Assembly: GCA_003165595.1 (NCBI GenBank)
Contig: PLWQ01000014.1
Coordinates: 2,084 to 50,031 of the forward strand
Origin: Fibrobacterota bacterium
GTDB lineage: Bacteria > Fibrobacterota > Chitinivibrionia > Chitinivibrionales > FEN-1185
DNA: 47,948 nucleotides
Reading direction: 5' to 3'
A program made the translations under genes and the position numbers. Positions 1 through 8,540 of the stretch are shown piece after piece. How positions within the stretch are numbered: position 1 is the first letter of the stretch; every line of letters begins with the position of its first letter. The notes beneath the pieces are model-generated. The model was not told the origin of the DNA, made no database searches, and saw only the letters and a list, made by a program, of their open reading frames with translations.

Positions 1-396
<396 letters not shown>

Positions 397-445
397 CTTT
401 TTATTTACATCGCGACGAAAGTGTGCTTCAATATCAGGATATATG

Positions 446-512
446 AATTCCAAATTGCAAATTACAAATTCCAGATTTTAAATTTGGAATCTGGAATGTG
501 GAATCTGGAATC
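446..512. repeat. AT-rich quasi-palindromic word repeat in the 23S-5S spacer
   Basis: The 23S-5S spacer consists of words such as AAATTCCAGATT and their inverse AATCTGGAAT, so it can fold back on itself. A 24-base stretch (454-477) recurs without a mismatch at 10367-10390, upstream of the cyclophilin gene. Its presence inside an rrn transcript is notable. No coding potential is seen. Confidence 0.75.
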
Positions 513-518
513 AAAATT

Positions 519-636
519 TCTGGTGGTTATTGCGTAGAGGAAACACCCGTTCCCATACCGAACACGGCAGTTAAGCTCTATAGCGCCGATGGTACTACAT
601 GGGTAACTGTGTGGGAGAGTAGGTCGCCGCCAGATT
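519..636 (+). rRNA. 5S rRNA
   Basis: A full-length 5S rRNA of about 118 bases. The 5' TCTGGTGG pairs with the 3' CCGCCAGA to form helix I, and the conserved CCGAACACGG, AGCGCCGATGGTA and GGGAGAGTAGGTCGCCGCC blocks are in order. It lies downstream of the 23S gene and is followed directly by a strong terminator. Two degraded copies lie further on, at 2793-2864 and 4972-5079. End positions are from helix pairing and may shift by 1-2 bases. Confidence 0.96.
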
Positions 637-643
637 AAATTAG

Positions 644-679
644 GCCCCCGTTTCTGAGAAGAAGCGGGGGTTTTTTTGT
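644..679 (+). terminator. rrn operon intrinsic terminator
   Basis: CCCCCG at 645-650 pairs with CGGGGG at 665-670, followed by a run of T (671-677). It lies just after the 5S gene and ends the rRNA transcript. Confidence 0.92.
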
Positions 680-718
680 TTTGCCTGCATCCCAAGCCCC
701 GCGAAAGCTTTGCTAAAA

Positions 719-747
719 TTGACAAATACCGAAAGAGATTCTATATT
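719..747 (+). promoter_or_regulatory. sigma-70 type promoter for the GLUG-repeat gene
   Basis: TTGACA at 719-724 (6/6 match to -35) and TATATT at 742-747 (5/6 match to -10) are separated by exactly 17 bases. Transcription would start near 754, giving a leader of about 65 bases before the ATG at 821. It lies just beyond the rrn terminator, so the gene has its own transcription. Confidence 0.75.
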
Positions 748-820
748 TAGGTATGGCAGGCCGAAGCAAATCCTTTCAACTTCATAAAGCCGCATGTTCT
801 TGAAACGCAGAGGTTTTTTC

Positions 821-2713
821 ATGCGCCCTCGATGCAAAGTTCTTCGAATACGGACGCATCAAAAATGGCAATCCGCCTTTCAATGGATTTTGCTTGAGAT
901 CCTGTTTATCTTGACAGCATCCGCCTATGGCATCGGCGGCAAGATGACGGGCAATGGGACCGAGTCCGATCCATACCGCGTGGGTGATTTTGCGGATTTG
1001 AAGGCTGTGGGAACGGATTCTGCCACTTACGGTCTTGATAAAGTCTATGAGTTGATTGCGGATATCGATGCCGCTGCACCGGGAAGCGGGGGACCGGAAT
1101 TTTCTCCCATAGGATACCCGAATGCGTTTTGCGGTGTTCTTCATGGCCGCAGTCATTCTATAAAGAATTTTCAAATTGATACTTATGAACCTGCCGGTCT
1201 TTTCTCGAACTTAAGCGGGTCGGTTGACAGCTTGGGGTTGATAAAGGAGATTGTTTCCGGGAAAAGTAACGTCGGCGGCATTGCGGGCAATCTTAAGAGC
1301 GGAAGAATTGCGTGGTGCTATGCAACAGGGCAGGTAAAGAGCAGTTCCGCAAGCTCGGGGGAAATGGAGGATTATGTCGGCGGGCTTGTGGGATACCAGG
1401 ATTCGGGCATAATCCTTGGTTGTTCTACGACTGGACCAGTCACTGCCGGCTATATCTTCGAATCCACCACATACTATGCCGGCGGACTTGTAGGATATGT
1501 CAAGAATGGTACAGTCAACGGCTGTCATGCCACGGGCATGGTATCCGGAATGATGCAAGTGGGCGGTCTCGTCGGGTGCAGCGACAATGGAATCGTCATA
1601 AACTGTTATTCCACAGGCGCGGTAGAGGGAATGGCGGATGTTGGAGGCCTGATCGGAAATAATAAGGGGACGCTGCAAAATTGCTATGCTACCGGATCTG
1701 CGTCCGGAGGCGGCAGTATAGGCGGATTCGCGGGTTACAATTACATGAGGATAGCCTTTTGCTATGCCACCGGAAACTGTCAGGCCTCAGGCGGAAAGAA
1801 CGAGGACAATTCGGTTGGCGGGTTTGTCGGAACAAACGAAGGGTCTTTTAGAGGAGCCAAGATAAGCTTCTGTTACGCCGCCGGCGCCGTACAGGGGAAT
1901 TTAAACGTAGGAGGATTTGTCGGAATAAACGGTGGCAAGTCCGATACGGTAAATTCTTGCTATTCGGATACAACCGTTTCCGGTAAGGGAATCGCCGCAG
2001 GAGCCAATTCAGGAGTTCTCGCAGCAGACAGCGGGTTTTCAACGGCGCAAATGAAAAAAACATCAACGTTTTCCGCCTGGAACTTAGATACGGTTTGGAC
2101 CATGCGCGTTGACAGCACCTACCCCGGCCTTCGTAAAATGGATAATGCGCCCTTTGCCTTTGCAGACTCGTTGGCGGTAAAATCACTATCATGCAGCCTG
2201 ACTGTTCTTCTTTCAAACGACTGTGACATCGAAACCGGTCGGAGCAATCTGACGCTTCGGGTCGCAAGCGTCACGGGCGGCACCACGGACAGCACCAAGA
2301 CTTTCACGTTTCCGCAGGGTGCGAAAAAGGGCACGGCGGCAAGATTGCTATATCGAGTCGGCGAGATTCGCCCGCTATCCGGCGACACGCTGTGGGGCAA
2401 CGCGGCACTCGCGCTCATTGAGCTGGACTCGACAATTGTTGCAGGGGTAAATCCCGACAACAAATCATCGCCCCCGCCTGCCAGCTTATTATTCAAAACT
2501 TCCGCATCGTCCATTTTCTTTTTTCTTCCTTCAGCGGAGATCGTCACTTTGAAGCTCTTCGATGTACGCGGCCGCGCCCTCGCTTCACCAGTCAAGGACA
2601 AATTGCTTTCGGCAGGACCCCATACCGTACGTACAGCGGCCGGAATAGCGCAGAAAGGCGCATACGTTGCAAGACTTCAGGCAGGTTCCTCCTTGATATA
2701 TAGCATATTCTAG
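821..2713 (+). CDS. secreted GLUG-repeat surface protein with sorting-type C-terminus
   Basis: Predicted 630-aa secreted protein. The start at 821 is chosen over 794 because AGAGG lies 7 bases upstream. After a long basic N-terminus and a hydrophobic stretch ending in TASAYG, the central part (about residues 130-400) holds at least eight repeats of the GLUG type: VGG[LF]VG..., then a C-Y-[AS]-[TA]-G strand. Such repeats form beta-solenoids in adhesins and IgA-peptidase-like surface proteins. The last 80 residues resemble a type IX secretion sorting domain, with KLFDVRGRAL followed by GAYVARLQAG. The role is probably surface attachment, but the ligand cannot be told. It has its own promoter and lies between the intact 5S gene and a 5S fragment. 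Confidence 0.85.
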   Translation: MRPRCKVLRIRTHQKWQSAFQWILLEILFILTASAYGIGGKMTGNGTESDPYRVGDFADLKAVGTDSATYGLDKVYELIADIDAAAPGSGGPEFSPIGYPNAFCGVLHGRSHSIKNFQIDTYEPAGLFSNLSGSVDSLGLIKEIVSGKSNVGGIAGNLKSGRIAWCYATGQVKSSSASSGEMEDYVGGLVGYQDSGIILGCSTTGPVTAGYIFESTTYYAGGLVGYVKNGTVNGCHATGMVSGMMQVGGLVGCSDNGIVINCYSTGAVEGMADVGGLIGNNKGTLQNCYATGSASGGGSIGGFAGYNYMRIAFCYATGNCQASGGKNEDNSVGGFVGTNEGSFRGAKISFCYAAGAVQGNLNVGGFVGINGGKSDTVNSCYSDTTVSGKGIAAGANSGVLAADSGFSTAQMKKTSTFSAWNLDTVWTMRVDSTYPGLRKMDNAPFAFADSLAVKSLSCSLTVLLSNDCDIETGRSNLTLRVASVTGGTTDSTKTFTFPQGAKKGTAARLLYRVGEIRPLSGDTLWGNAALALIELDSTIVAGVNPDNKSSPPPASLLFKTSASSIFFFLPSAEIVTLKLFDVRGRALASPVKDKLLSAGPHTVRTAAGIAQKGAYVARLQAGSSLIYSIF

Positions 2714-2792
2714 CCTGTTACCCGTTGACAGTTCAAAAATCGTCAACCGTCACCTGTAAACCCTCATCCAATAGTCCTTGAAATAATTCACG

Positions 2793-2864
2793 TGGTTTTG
2801 GCGTAGAGGAAACACCCGTTCCCATACCGAACACGGCATTGAGGCTCTATAGCGCCGATGGTAG
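2793..2864 (+). pseudogene. 5S rRNA 5' fragment
   Basis: About 70 bases match the 5' two thirds of the intact 5S gene at 519-636 almost base for base (GCGTAGAGGAAACACCCGTT, then CCGAACACGGCA, then CTCTATAGCGCCGATGGTA). Similarity stops abruptly at about 2864. The 3' strand of helix I is missing, so it cannot fold as 5S rRNA. It ends 28 bases from the stop codon of the minus-strand hydrolase remnant, marking a rearrangement junction. Confidence 0.9.
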
Positions 2865-2892
2865 ACTCCGGACCTGTCAGTTCACCACCCTC

Positions 2893-3640
2893 TCAGTTCC
2901 CGTCTACCTCCATTTCCCAAATCGAATAGCCATAAGTCAAGTTGCGCGCCGTACCATACATACGGTAATACCGGTACGAGCCGGTGAGCCCGGTCAGGCT
3001 GTCGATCCGGTGCTGCCCGGTCGGCATGTTGGTTTTGGTCACGAGAGTCGTATTGGTCGCAAACGTTGAATCATTGGACCCTTCTACTGTATAGTTTTTG
3101 GCATTGGCCGCTTCCCAGTCCATTACCATCACCGCAGCACGTACCGCGCTGCCCATATCAAACCTGATCCACTGCGGATCGACGCCCTGGGTACTTTCCC
3201 AGCGGGTCGTCGTTATGCCGTCGATGGCATAGGAAGCGGGTTGCAGCTCGCTCGATGCGGTCGCGTGATACACCGGAAGGGGGCGAACCGGAGAAGCCAC
3301 GACGGTATCCCCGTGTGCATCTCGAAAGTCAATTCCGGTTTGGGTGAGCGACCCGCTCGGCAGGAAAATGGACGTGAATCCGAATCCGACGGTCTGGCTT
3401 GCGTCCGTGAACCAGGCATACCGTTGCACGAAAGGAAGATCTTCAAGCATCGCCAGCACGTTCTTTACATGCGCGTCGGTAATGGCCTGCGTGAGTGGCG
3501 GGGCCGACCCGCACCAGCCAAGGACGCTGCAGTCGGGAGCGCCGAATTCGGTGAGCCCGTGCTCAGAATGACCTTGTTCGGCTTATCTGCCGCAGGGTCC
3601 GGGCTCCGGACGCTTGGAGCCGCGGCAAGTCGGGCGCTTG
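2893..3640 (-). pseudogene. GH128-like hydrolase remnant with C-terminal CBM32/discoidin domain
   Basis: Reading on the minus strand, an open frame ends at 2893. Its first part has GLTEFGAPDC followed by a helix ending in FVQRYAWFTDASQ, which resembles the end of the Asl1-like/GH128 beta-glucanase barrel; the Glu of TEFG would be catalytic. The last 130 residues (VYHATASSELQPA to EMEVDGN) look like an F5/8 type C or CBM32 domain. Upstream of about 3565 this frame meets a stop, but a neighbouring frame continues plausibly with DKPNKVIL. A frameshift near 3555-3570 is therefore likely. No start codon, signal peptide or N-terminal half of the barrel is present. The 5' side runs into the GH12 gene on the other strand. 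Confidence 0.7.
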
Positions 3641-4425
3641 CCAGGACGGCCGCCGTATCGGACACGCTTGTCGCGGCAAAGTGCGGCTACAATACGTTCA
3701 AGACGTTCGTTTCCTCATATGCGCTTTCGGATCAGGTGTGCACACTTAGCGGCCCAGGTGCCTGCACGCAGAGTGATTGCACGAATCCGGCGTTCGTGAC
3801 CTCGGATCCGAACGGCGGCTGGAGTAACGGCGGATACTATGTCCACAACAACATGTGGAACAGTGCCTCTTATCAATGCGCGGAAACCCTGTATGCTTGC
3901 TCATATCACAGCTGGTACGTGATTGCAAACATGAACAATAGTAACGGTGACGGGGCGGTCAAGACGTATCCGAATGTCCACAAGGACTATAACAATGTTG
4001 CGATAAGCTCGTTCAACACCATCACGAGCACGTTTGCCGAGACCAGTCCGCACGTCGGGATCTACGACGTCGCTTATGACATCTGGACCAACGGTGTCGC
4101 CACATCCGGCTGCACCGAATTCATGATCTGGAACGAAAACTACAAACAGGTTCCGGGAGGCAGTCTGGCAGCATCGGTGACATTGGGCGGAAAGGCCTAT
4201 AACGTGTATAAGACTTCTACCAACGGCTACATCGCATTTGTGCCGACTGCCGTTTTCACTTCAGGTACCGTGGATATTCTTGAGATCTTCAAATGGACGA
4301 TGTCCAAGGGCTGGCTTCCTGCCAATTCCACGCTGGGCCAGATCGACTTCGGCGTTGAGATCGTGTCAACGAACGGTGCAAATGCTACTTTCAAATGTAC
4401 CGACTTCTCAATCACCAGCAACTAG
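3568..4425 (+). CDS. GH12-family endoglucanase, 5'-truncated
   Basis: About 255 residues from 3660 onward match the GH12 beta-jelly-roll layout: a cysteine-containing start, VHNNMWN, KTYPNV, DVAYDIWT, then TEFMIW with the likely nucleophile Glu near residue 185, and GVEIV with the likely acid/base Glu near residue 270. GH12 enzymes cleave beta-1,4-glucans or xyloglucan outside the cell. The frame is open back to 3241, but that part is antisense to the GH128-like remnant and reads as nonsense. ATG 3568 is only the first reasonable start, and the 30 residues after it do not form a signal peptide. The secretion signal seems to have been lost by the rearrangement, so export is doubtful. No sorting-type C-terminus is present. 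Confidence 0.7.
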   Translation: MTLFGLSAAGSGLRTLGAAASRALARTAAVSDTLVAAKCGYNTFKTFVSSYALSDQVCTLSGPGACTQSDCTNPAFVTSDPNGGWSNGGYYVHNNMWNSASYQCAETLYACSYHSWYVIANMNNSNGDGAVKTYPNVHKDYNNVAISSFNTITSTFAETSPHVGIYDVAYDIWTNGVATSGCTEFMIWNENYKQVPGGSLAASVTLGGKAYNVYKTSTNGYIAFVPTAVFTSGTVDILEIFKWTMSKGWLPANSTLGQIDFGVEIVSTNGANATFKCTDFSITSN

Positions 4426-4615
4426 CCTCGGCGGCGGCCGCCTTTTGATTGACATGAGAAAAAACCGCCTTCCCCCGTGCGCTCGCCGTTAAATCAAGCC
4501 CATGTTTTCCAGTAGAAAACACTTTCTGAAAATGAGCCTTGTGGCATGAGGCCGTTGTTGCTATATTGGTAATTGCGAGTCAGCATGTTGCCTCAATCAA
4601 GAAGGATGGGATGGC

Positions 4616-4953
4616 ATGAAAAACACGATCTTGATTCTTGTTCTTTGCATTTGTTGTTTTCCCGGCTGGATTTCTTTGTCCTTGTTACGCTTGGATCTAC
4701 TTGCGCTGATTTCTGCTGGATGTTCTTGCGGCAAATCCCCCTGCAAAGTTTTGTTTCCGCGGTTTCAAGTTCGGTCCGTTCCCCAAATCTTCCTGCAGTT
4801 GCCCAAAGAGGCGGAATGCAGCCTGAAGAGCTGTACTCTCTCAATGGCAAAAGAGTGTATCGTGACCTGCACGCCAGGGCGATTGCCCGGCAGTTATTGA
4901 TTTCCAAGAACAAATTGGGAGAAACAAGAATCATCATGCCCGCCGGTAATTGA
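4616..4953 (+). pseudogene. collapsed gene for a secreted protein (signal peptide and sorting domain in different frames)
   Basis: ATG 4616 has a good ribosome binding site (AAGGATGG) and starts a clear signal peptide (MKNTILILVLCICCFPG). That frame soon turns into unremarkable sequence and stops at 4900. The neighbouring frame, ending at 4953, finishes with LYSLNGKRVY...GETRIIMPAGN, which resembles a type IX sorting domain. The two ends of a secreted protein are thus present, but the middle is missing and a frameshift separates them. Probably a deletion remnant of a sorted hydrolase or surface protein. Confidence 0.55.
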
Positions 4954-4971
4954 TTCCTTTTCGCAGTCAGC

Positions 4972-5079
4972 CCATATTCCTTGAGAAATTTCCCGTGCCG
5001 AACGGGGCAAGTCAAGGCCTGTTGCGGTGAGTGGTATTGCATGTGTAACTGCGCAGAATAGTAGGTCACCAGCAGATTG
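4972..5079 (+). pseudogene. degenerate 5S rRNA copy
   Basis: From GCCGAACGGGGCAAG (4998) to GTAACTGCGCAGAATAGTAG and CACCAGCAGATT (5078), the order and spacing follow the intact 5S gene, with many substitutions (roughly two thirds identical by eye). The 5' boundary is vague. A hairpin with a T tail follows at 5101-5118, as the rrn terminator follows the real gene. It appears to be an old 5S duplicate. Confidence 0.65.
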
Positions 5080-5100
5080 GGGTGCGGCACTTATGCGATC

Positions 5101-5118
5101 GGGGGTGAAGCCCCTTTT
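5101..5118 (+). terminator. terminator-like hairpin after the degenerate 5S copy
   Basis: GGGG (5102-5105) and CCCC (5111-5114) enclose a 5-base loop, followed by TTTT. It ends exactly where the MFS gene on the other strand stops (5119). The position relative to the 5S-like copy mirrors the rrn terminator at 644-679. Confidence 0.55.
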
Positions 5119-6474
5119 CTATTTTCGCGTCGGCCTGAACACCTGTCTGATTATCTCCATCCCCGCCCTGTACCAACCGGCCTCATTGACAAGCTCTAGT
5201 GCGTCCGGTTCTATCCGCATTTGGGGCTGGCGGAACTTCCTGAAGAAGAACAAGACTACCACAAGCCGCGCCGTAAAGGAAACGAAAAAGAGCGTCTGGA
5301 GCGGATAGGTGAATAGCAAGGGAAGCCTCGTGGAAAGAAAACCGCCAAGGAGACTGAACACGAACATCGAAACGGCGGTGACGGCGGCGGCGAATCCAAT
5401 GTAATGGTCCGACCGTTCTTTCTCGGTCATGTGGAGGAGATAGTTCACATTTGCTATGTTGAAGCCGCCCCAGGCAACACCGGAGAAAAAATTAGACAGC
5501 CAGACCGGAAGCGGTGATGAACAGAATAGAAAAGGCACGGGCACAAAGGCGCACATGAGCGCGGTTATCCTGAGAACCCGGGACGTTCCGGCCACATCAA
5601 CGAGTTTGCCCCACAAGGGCAGGAACGTGATGGTACCCAGGATCATGGATGCCGTCGTAATGGAAAACGTCAGGAAGTCAAACCTCAGGTCGCGCAGGAA
5701 CCAGACGTTGAAGAACGGACCCGCGAGGGCCGTTGTACCCTGGAGAAGAGCCACGGATGCGCAGAACCAGAGGAAGTTTCGCGACGGCCTAAACCCGAAC
5801 ACCTGTGACCTGCCCGGCAAATTGGACGGCAGCGGCTCGTATTGCAGGGAGAGAAACTGGCTGGAGCCGAACCTGAAAAAGCTTCCCACAAAGAATATGG
5901 CCGCAAAGAACATCCAGGGGGCGGTCTGAGAGCTATACTTTCGCGAAAGAACTCCGGCGGCAATTGCGCAGGCCAGTTGGGTGACGGAAAAGAACCTGTT
6001 GCGCCAGGCGAAATGTCTGCCCCGTACCGCCTGAGGAACGCAATCGCGGAACCAGGAGGTCCATATCCCGGCAAAAAGGTTTCCGGAAGATCCATATAGG
6101 ACAAATGCGAAAATATATGCCCAGGCATTGAAAGGAGCGGGAAGCCATCCCGTGAGTGCGGCCAGTATAAGGAACATGGCCTGAACGCGCACGCTGGCGA
6201 CAACGTATTGTTTGCGCGTGCGCCGGGCATCGAGAAACAGCGGGAGGAAGAATTGTCCGACTGAGCCGACCAGAAGCGGCCCGCTGCCGAGCAGCGCGAT
6301 GGCCATTGCGGGCGCCTTGAGGCGCACGGCCGCGGCGACCGAAAAGGTGTCGGCCAGCGCAATCATGACGGAGCACATCATACCGTCGGCCAGGCTGAAT
6401 AGAAGCGCCTGCCGAAGGATCGTGGAACCGATGTCGACGCCGCCGAGCGTATGTCTGGGTACCGGGGTTTTCAT
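5119..6474 (-). CDS. MFS transporter
   Basis: A 451-aa integral membrane protein with about 12 hydrophobic segments in two halves, separated by a hydrophilic stretch around residues 210-225 (LQYEPLPSNLPGRSQVFG). A charged cytoplasmic-loop motif, GRHFAWRNRFF, lies between early helices. The layout is that of the major facilitator superfamily. The substrate cannot be told. The N-terminus (MKTPVPRHTLGG) has no strong ribosome binding site before it, so the start is moderately sure. It is the last gene of a minus-strand run from 9867; its neighbours (prepilin peptidase, CvpA) give no clue to substrate. Its 3' end touches the hairpin of the degenerate 5S copy. Confidence 0.85.
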   Translation of the reverse strand: MKTPVPRHTLGGVDIGSTILRQALLFSLADGMMCSVMIALADTFSVAAAVRLKAPAMAIALLGSGPLLVGSVGQFFLPLFLDARRTRKQYVVASVRVQAMFLILAALTGWLPAPFNAWAYIFAFVLYGSSGNLFAGIWTSWFRDCVPQAVRGRHFAWRNRFFSVTQLACAIAAGVLSRKYSSQTAPWMFFAAIFFVGSFFRFGSSQFLSLQYEPLPSNLPGRSQVFGFRPSRNFLWFCASVALLQGTTALAGPFFNVWFLRDLRFDFLTFSITTASMILGTITFLPLWGKLVDVAGTSRVLRITALMCAFVPVPFLFCSSPLPVWLSNFFSGVAWGGFNIANVNYLLHMTEKERSDHYIGFAAAVTAVSMFVFSLLGGFLSTRLPLLFTYPLQTLFFVSFTARLVVVLFFFRKFRQPQMRIEPDALELVNEAGWYRAGMEIIRQVFRPTRK

Positions 6475-6602
6475 GGTACGAGAACCGGAATTCCTGTGTG
6501 CGCCAATCCTTTATTGTATAATGGCGGCGAGCGGAAATGTAGGCAGGCAACGGTGCGCTGTCTGCGAAAAAGAACCGCACGGCAGCGGCGCATTGATGCA
6601 CA

Positions 6603-7421
6603 TCACCCGAATGCCTTGTCGACAAACGAGAAATACAGGCTGATGATCCGGTCTCCCCAGAGAACGGCGATCCAAAGGCTCAAAGTGAGAAATGGTCCAA
6701 ACGGTATCCTGTGCTCGCGTGCAAATTTCTTGAATGCGATCATGAGGATGCCTCCGACCGAACCGATGCCGGCCGCCATCATTATGGTAAGAAATGCGGT
6801 CTGCCAGCCGAAGACGGCGCCCGCAAGCGCCATGAGCTTTATGTCTCCGCCGCCCATCACTTCGTCTTTCTTGAAGATATACTCGCCGGCAATTGCCACC
6901 ACAAAAAGCGAACCGCCGCCCGCCAGGATGCCAAGGCCGCACTGCAAAGGCGTAATGCCGCCCGGAAGAAATGAGAGGAGAGCCGCGCACACGAGCAGGG
7001 GAAGGGTTATCACATCCGGGATGATGAAGTTGAACAAGTCGATTATCGCAAGGGGAATCACGAGCAGGAGCACAAGAACCGTCAAGCAGATTTGGACAAC
7101 CAGGCCGCAGGAGTGCATTGCCGGAATTGCGGGCGTCACCACAAGCCCGTACAGCAACAGCGCCGCCACTCCCGTCATCAGCTCGACAATCGGGTAACTG
7201 AGCGGAATTCTCCATCCGCAACCGGCACATCTTCCCCGCAGAACAAGGTAGCTTGCCACCGGAATATTTTCCCATGGCCTTACCGGTCTCCCGCAATGAG
7301 GGCAATGGGACCCCGGCTTGACAATGGATTCATGACGGGGCAAACGATAGATGAGCACATTGAAGAACGACCCGAGCACCAGCCCCAGCAATACCGAGAT
7401 CACTGCCCAAAACGGGTCCAT
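6603..7421 (-). CDS. pilD: type IV prepilin peptidase / N-methyltransferase (A24)
   Basis: A 272-aa polytopic membrane protein that cleaves the leader of type IV pilins and type II secretion pseudopilins and methylates the new N-terminus. Seen here: GSFFNVLIYRLPR near the N-terminus, the zinc-binding pair CPHC (40-43) and CAGC (65-68) typical of the bifunctional form, and the two aspartate motifs of the aspartyl protease core, IIDLFNFIIPD and MGGGDIK. The start is ATG 7421, because GTGAGG lies 6 bases upstream; the GTG at 7433 overlaps the cvpA stop. Very short spacing to cvpA suggests coupled translation. No pilin gene is in the window. Confidence 0.93.
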   Translation of the reverse strand: MDPFWAVISVLLGLVLGSFFNVLIYRLPRHESIVKPGSHCPHCGRPVRPWENIPVASYLVLRGRCAGCGWRIPLSYPIVELMTGVAALLLYGLVVTPAIPAMHSCGLVVQICLTVLVLLLVIPLAIIDLFNFIIPDVITLPLLVCAALLSFLPGGITPLQCGLGILAGGGSLFVVAIAGEYIFKKDEVMGGGDIKLMALAGAVFGWQTAFLTIMMAAGIGSVGGILMIAFKKFAREHRIPFGPFLTLSLWIAVLWGDRIISLYFSFVDKAFG

Positions 7422-7429
7422 GCAATTCC

Positions 7430-8062
7430 TCACTTGGGCGAAGTCTTCAATACCGGGCTGGCTGGTTTCTTGAGAGTCTCGGAATGCTTATGATTTCGCG
7501 ACGTCGAATCGGCAACGTTGGCCATGGCCTCGATAGCCTTGGTGATCGCGGGAAGAGGATTCGCCTTGAGAATGTCCTGCACCGGCCCGTTGGCAGGCAC
7601 CAGGCCGTGGGTGCGAAGCACCGGTGAAATCGCCACGAAGAACGAATATGACTTCGACGGCCGGAACCAGTTCTTGACGCGGTCGAAGGGGAGGGACGAA
7701 ACGGTTATCACCACGATCCACACGATGAAGAACACCTTCACAAAGCCGAGAATTCCGCCGCACAGGCGGTCGACCCACCCCAGCACCGTGAGGTGCACTA
7801 TCTTCTTAATGAGAATGCCCAGCAGAGCGATGGCGAGCAGGCAGGCGAGAAAGATCACCAGAAAGGAGAGAATCGACAGAATCGTGTCCGACACATGGAG
7901 AAACCGGATGTATTCTTCCCCGCGGCGGTAGAGAGACAAAGCGGCAAAGAAGGCGCCCACCACGGCAACAACCCGGATCACCTCTTCGACGAACCCCCGC
8001 TTGATTCCCAGAATCATAAAGATAAGCGCAATGCAGGCGCAGATGATATCGAACAAATGCAT
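7430..8062 (-). CDS. CvpA family inner-membrane protein
   Basis: A 210-aa protein beginning at ATG 8062, which has AAGGA 6 bases upstream; the longer open frame upstream has no such support. It starts with a membrane segment (LFDIICACIALIFMILG), then KRGFVEEVIRVVAVVGAFFAA, the hallmark of the colicin V production family, and has four hydrophobic segments in the first 135 residues. The C-terminal third is hydrophilic and ends in a Lys/Ser/Pro-rich tail. CvpA proteins are needed for colicin V export and linked to envelope stress, but their activity is unknown. The stop codon lies just before the ribosome binding site of the prepilin peptidase gene. Confidence 0.88.
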   Translation of the reverse strand: MHLFDIICACIALIFMILGIKRGFVEEVIRVVAVVGAFFAALSLYRRGEEYIRFLHVSDTILSILSFLVIFLACLLAIALLGILIKKIVHLTVLGWVDRLCGGILGFVKVFFIVWIVVITVSSLPFDRVKNWFRPSKSYSFFVAISPVLRTHGLVPANGPVQDILKANPLPAITKAIEAMANVADSTSRNHKHSETLKKPASPVLKTSPK

Positions 8063-8192
8063 GGGAAATCCTTTGGAAGTGAATGATCCTCGCCGTCGGC
8101 ACGACCCAAGATTAGCATTCACGGCGGCAGGCAATGAAAAAGGCGAGATGATTTTCCCGCCTTGCTACGCTATTCTCTTTTGAAAATGGCCG

Positions 8193-8540
8193 CTATTTTT
8201 TGGCCGATTCTAGAATTCCAACCACGTGCTTTTCTTCGATGATGAAGGTCTTCCTGCCGTTTTTGTAATAAATCCAGTTCTCCTGAGTAGCCCAGGGCTG
8301 TTTCACGATGTCGAGCTTGTCGGGTTTTTCGAGGAGAAATTCCAGCGTTTCCACCTTCATGCCGATTTCGAACCTGCCGTCGTAGATGCACTGCTTGTCG
8401 AGATCGGGAAGATCGGGGTGGCTTTGCACGTATTGATCGATTTTTTCCTGGTTGGGTTTAATGAACGGCTTCATGAAACAGCCGCCGACGACGCCCAGAA
8501 CCAGAAAACAGGCAAGGACACTAAGAATGCTTCGTTTCAT
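8193..8540 (-). CDS. small lipoprotein
   Basis: A 115-aa protein starting at ATG 8540, with GAGGAGGAG about 8 bases upstream. Residues 1-21 are a lipoprotein signal ending in VVGGC. The mature part is charged and soluble and carries FEIGMKVETLEFLLEKP and WIYYKNGRKTFIIEEKHVVGI. This resembles the short two-strand fold of SmpA/BamE-like lipoproteins, in which a G-M/T-T-x-x-x-V/L-x-x-x-x-G/K-P segment is typical. The resemblance is by eye and no firm family is assigned. The first 20 bases overlap the end of the STAS gene, pointing to translational coupling. Confidence 0.8.
   Translation of the reverse strand: MKRSILSVLACFLVLGVVGGCFMKPFIKPNQEKIDQYVQSHPDLPDLDKQCIYDGRFEIGMKVETLEFLLEKPDKLDIVKQPWATQENWIYYKNGRKTFIIEEKHVVGILESAKK

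Noticed and set aside
3241-3567. N-terminal 109 residues of the open frame leading into GH12
   Set aside because: This part is antisense to the GH128-like/CBM32 remnant, has no domain features, and is open only by chance.
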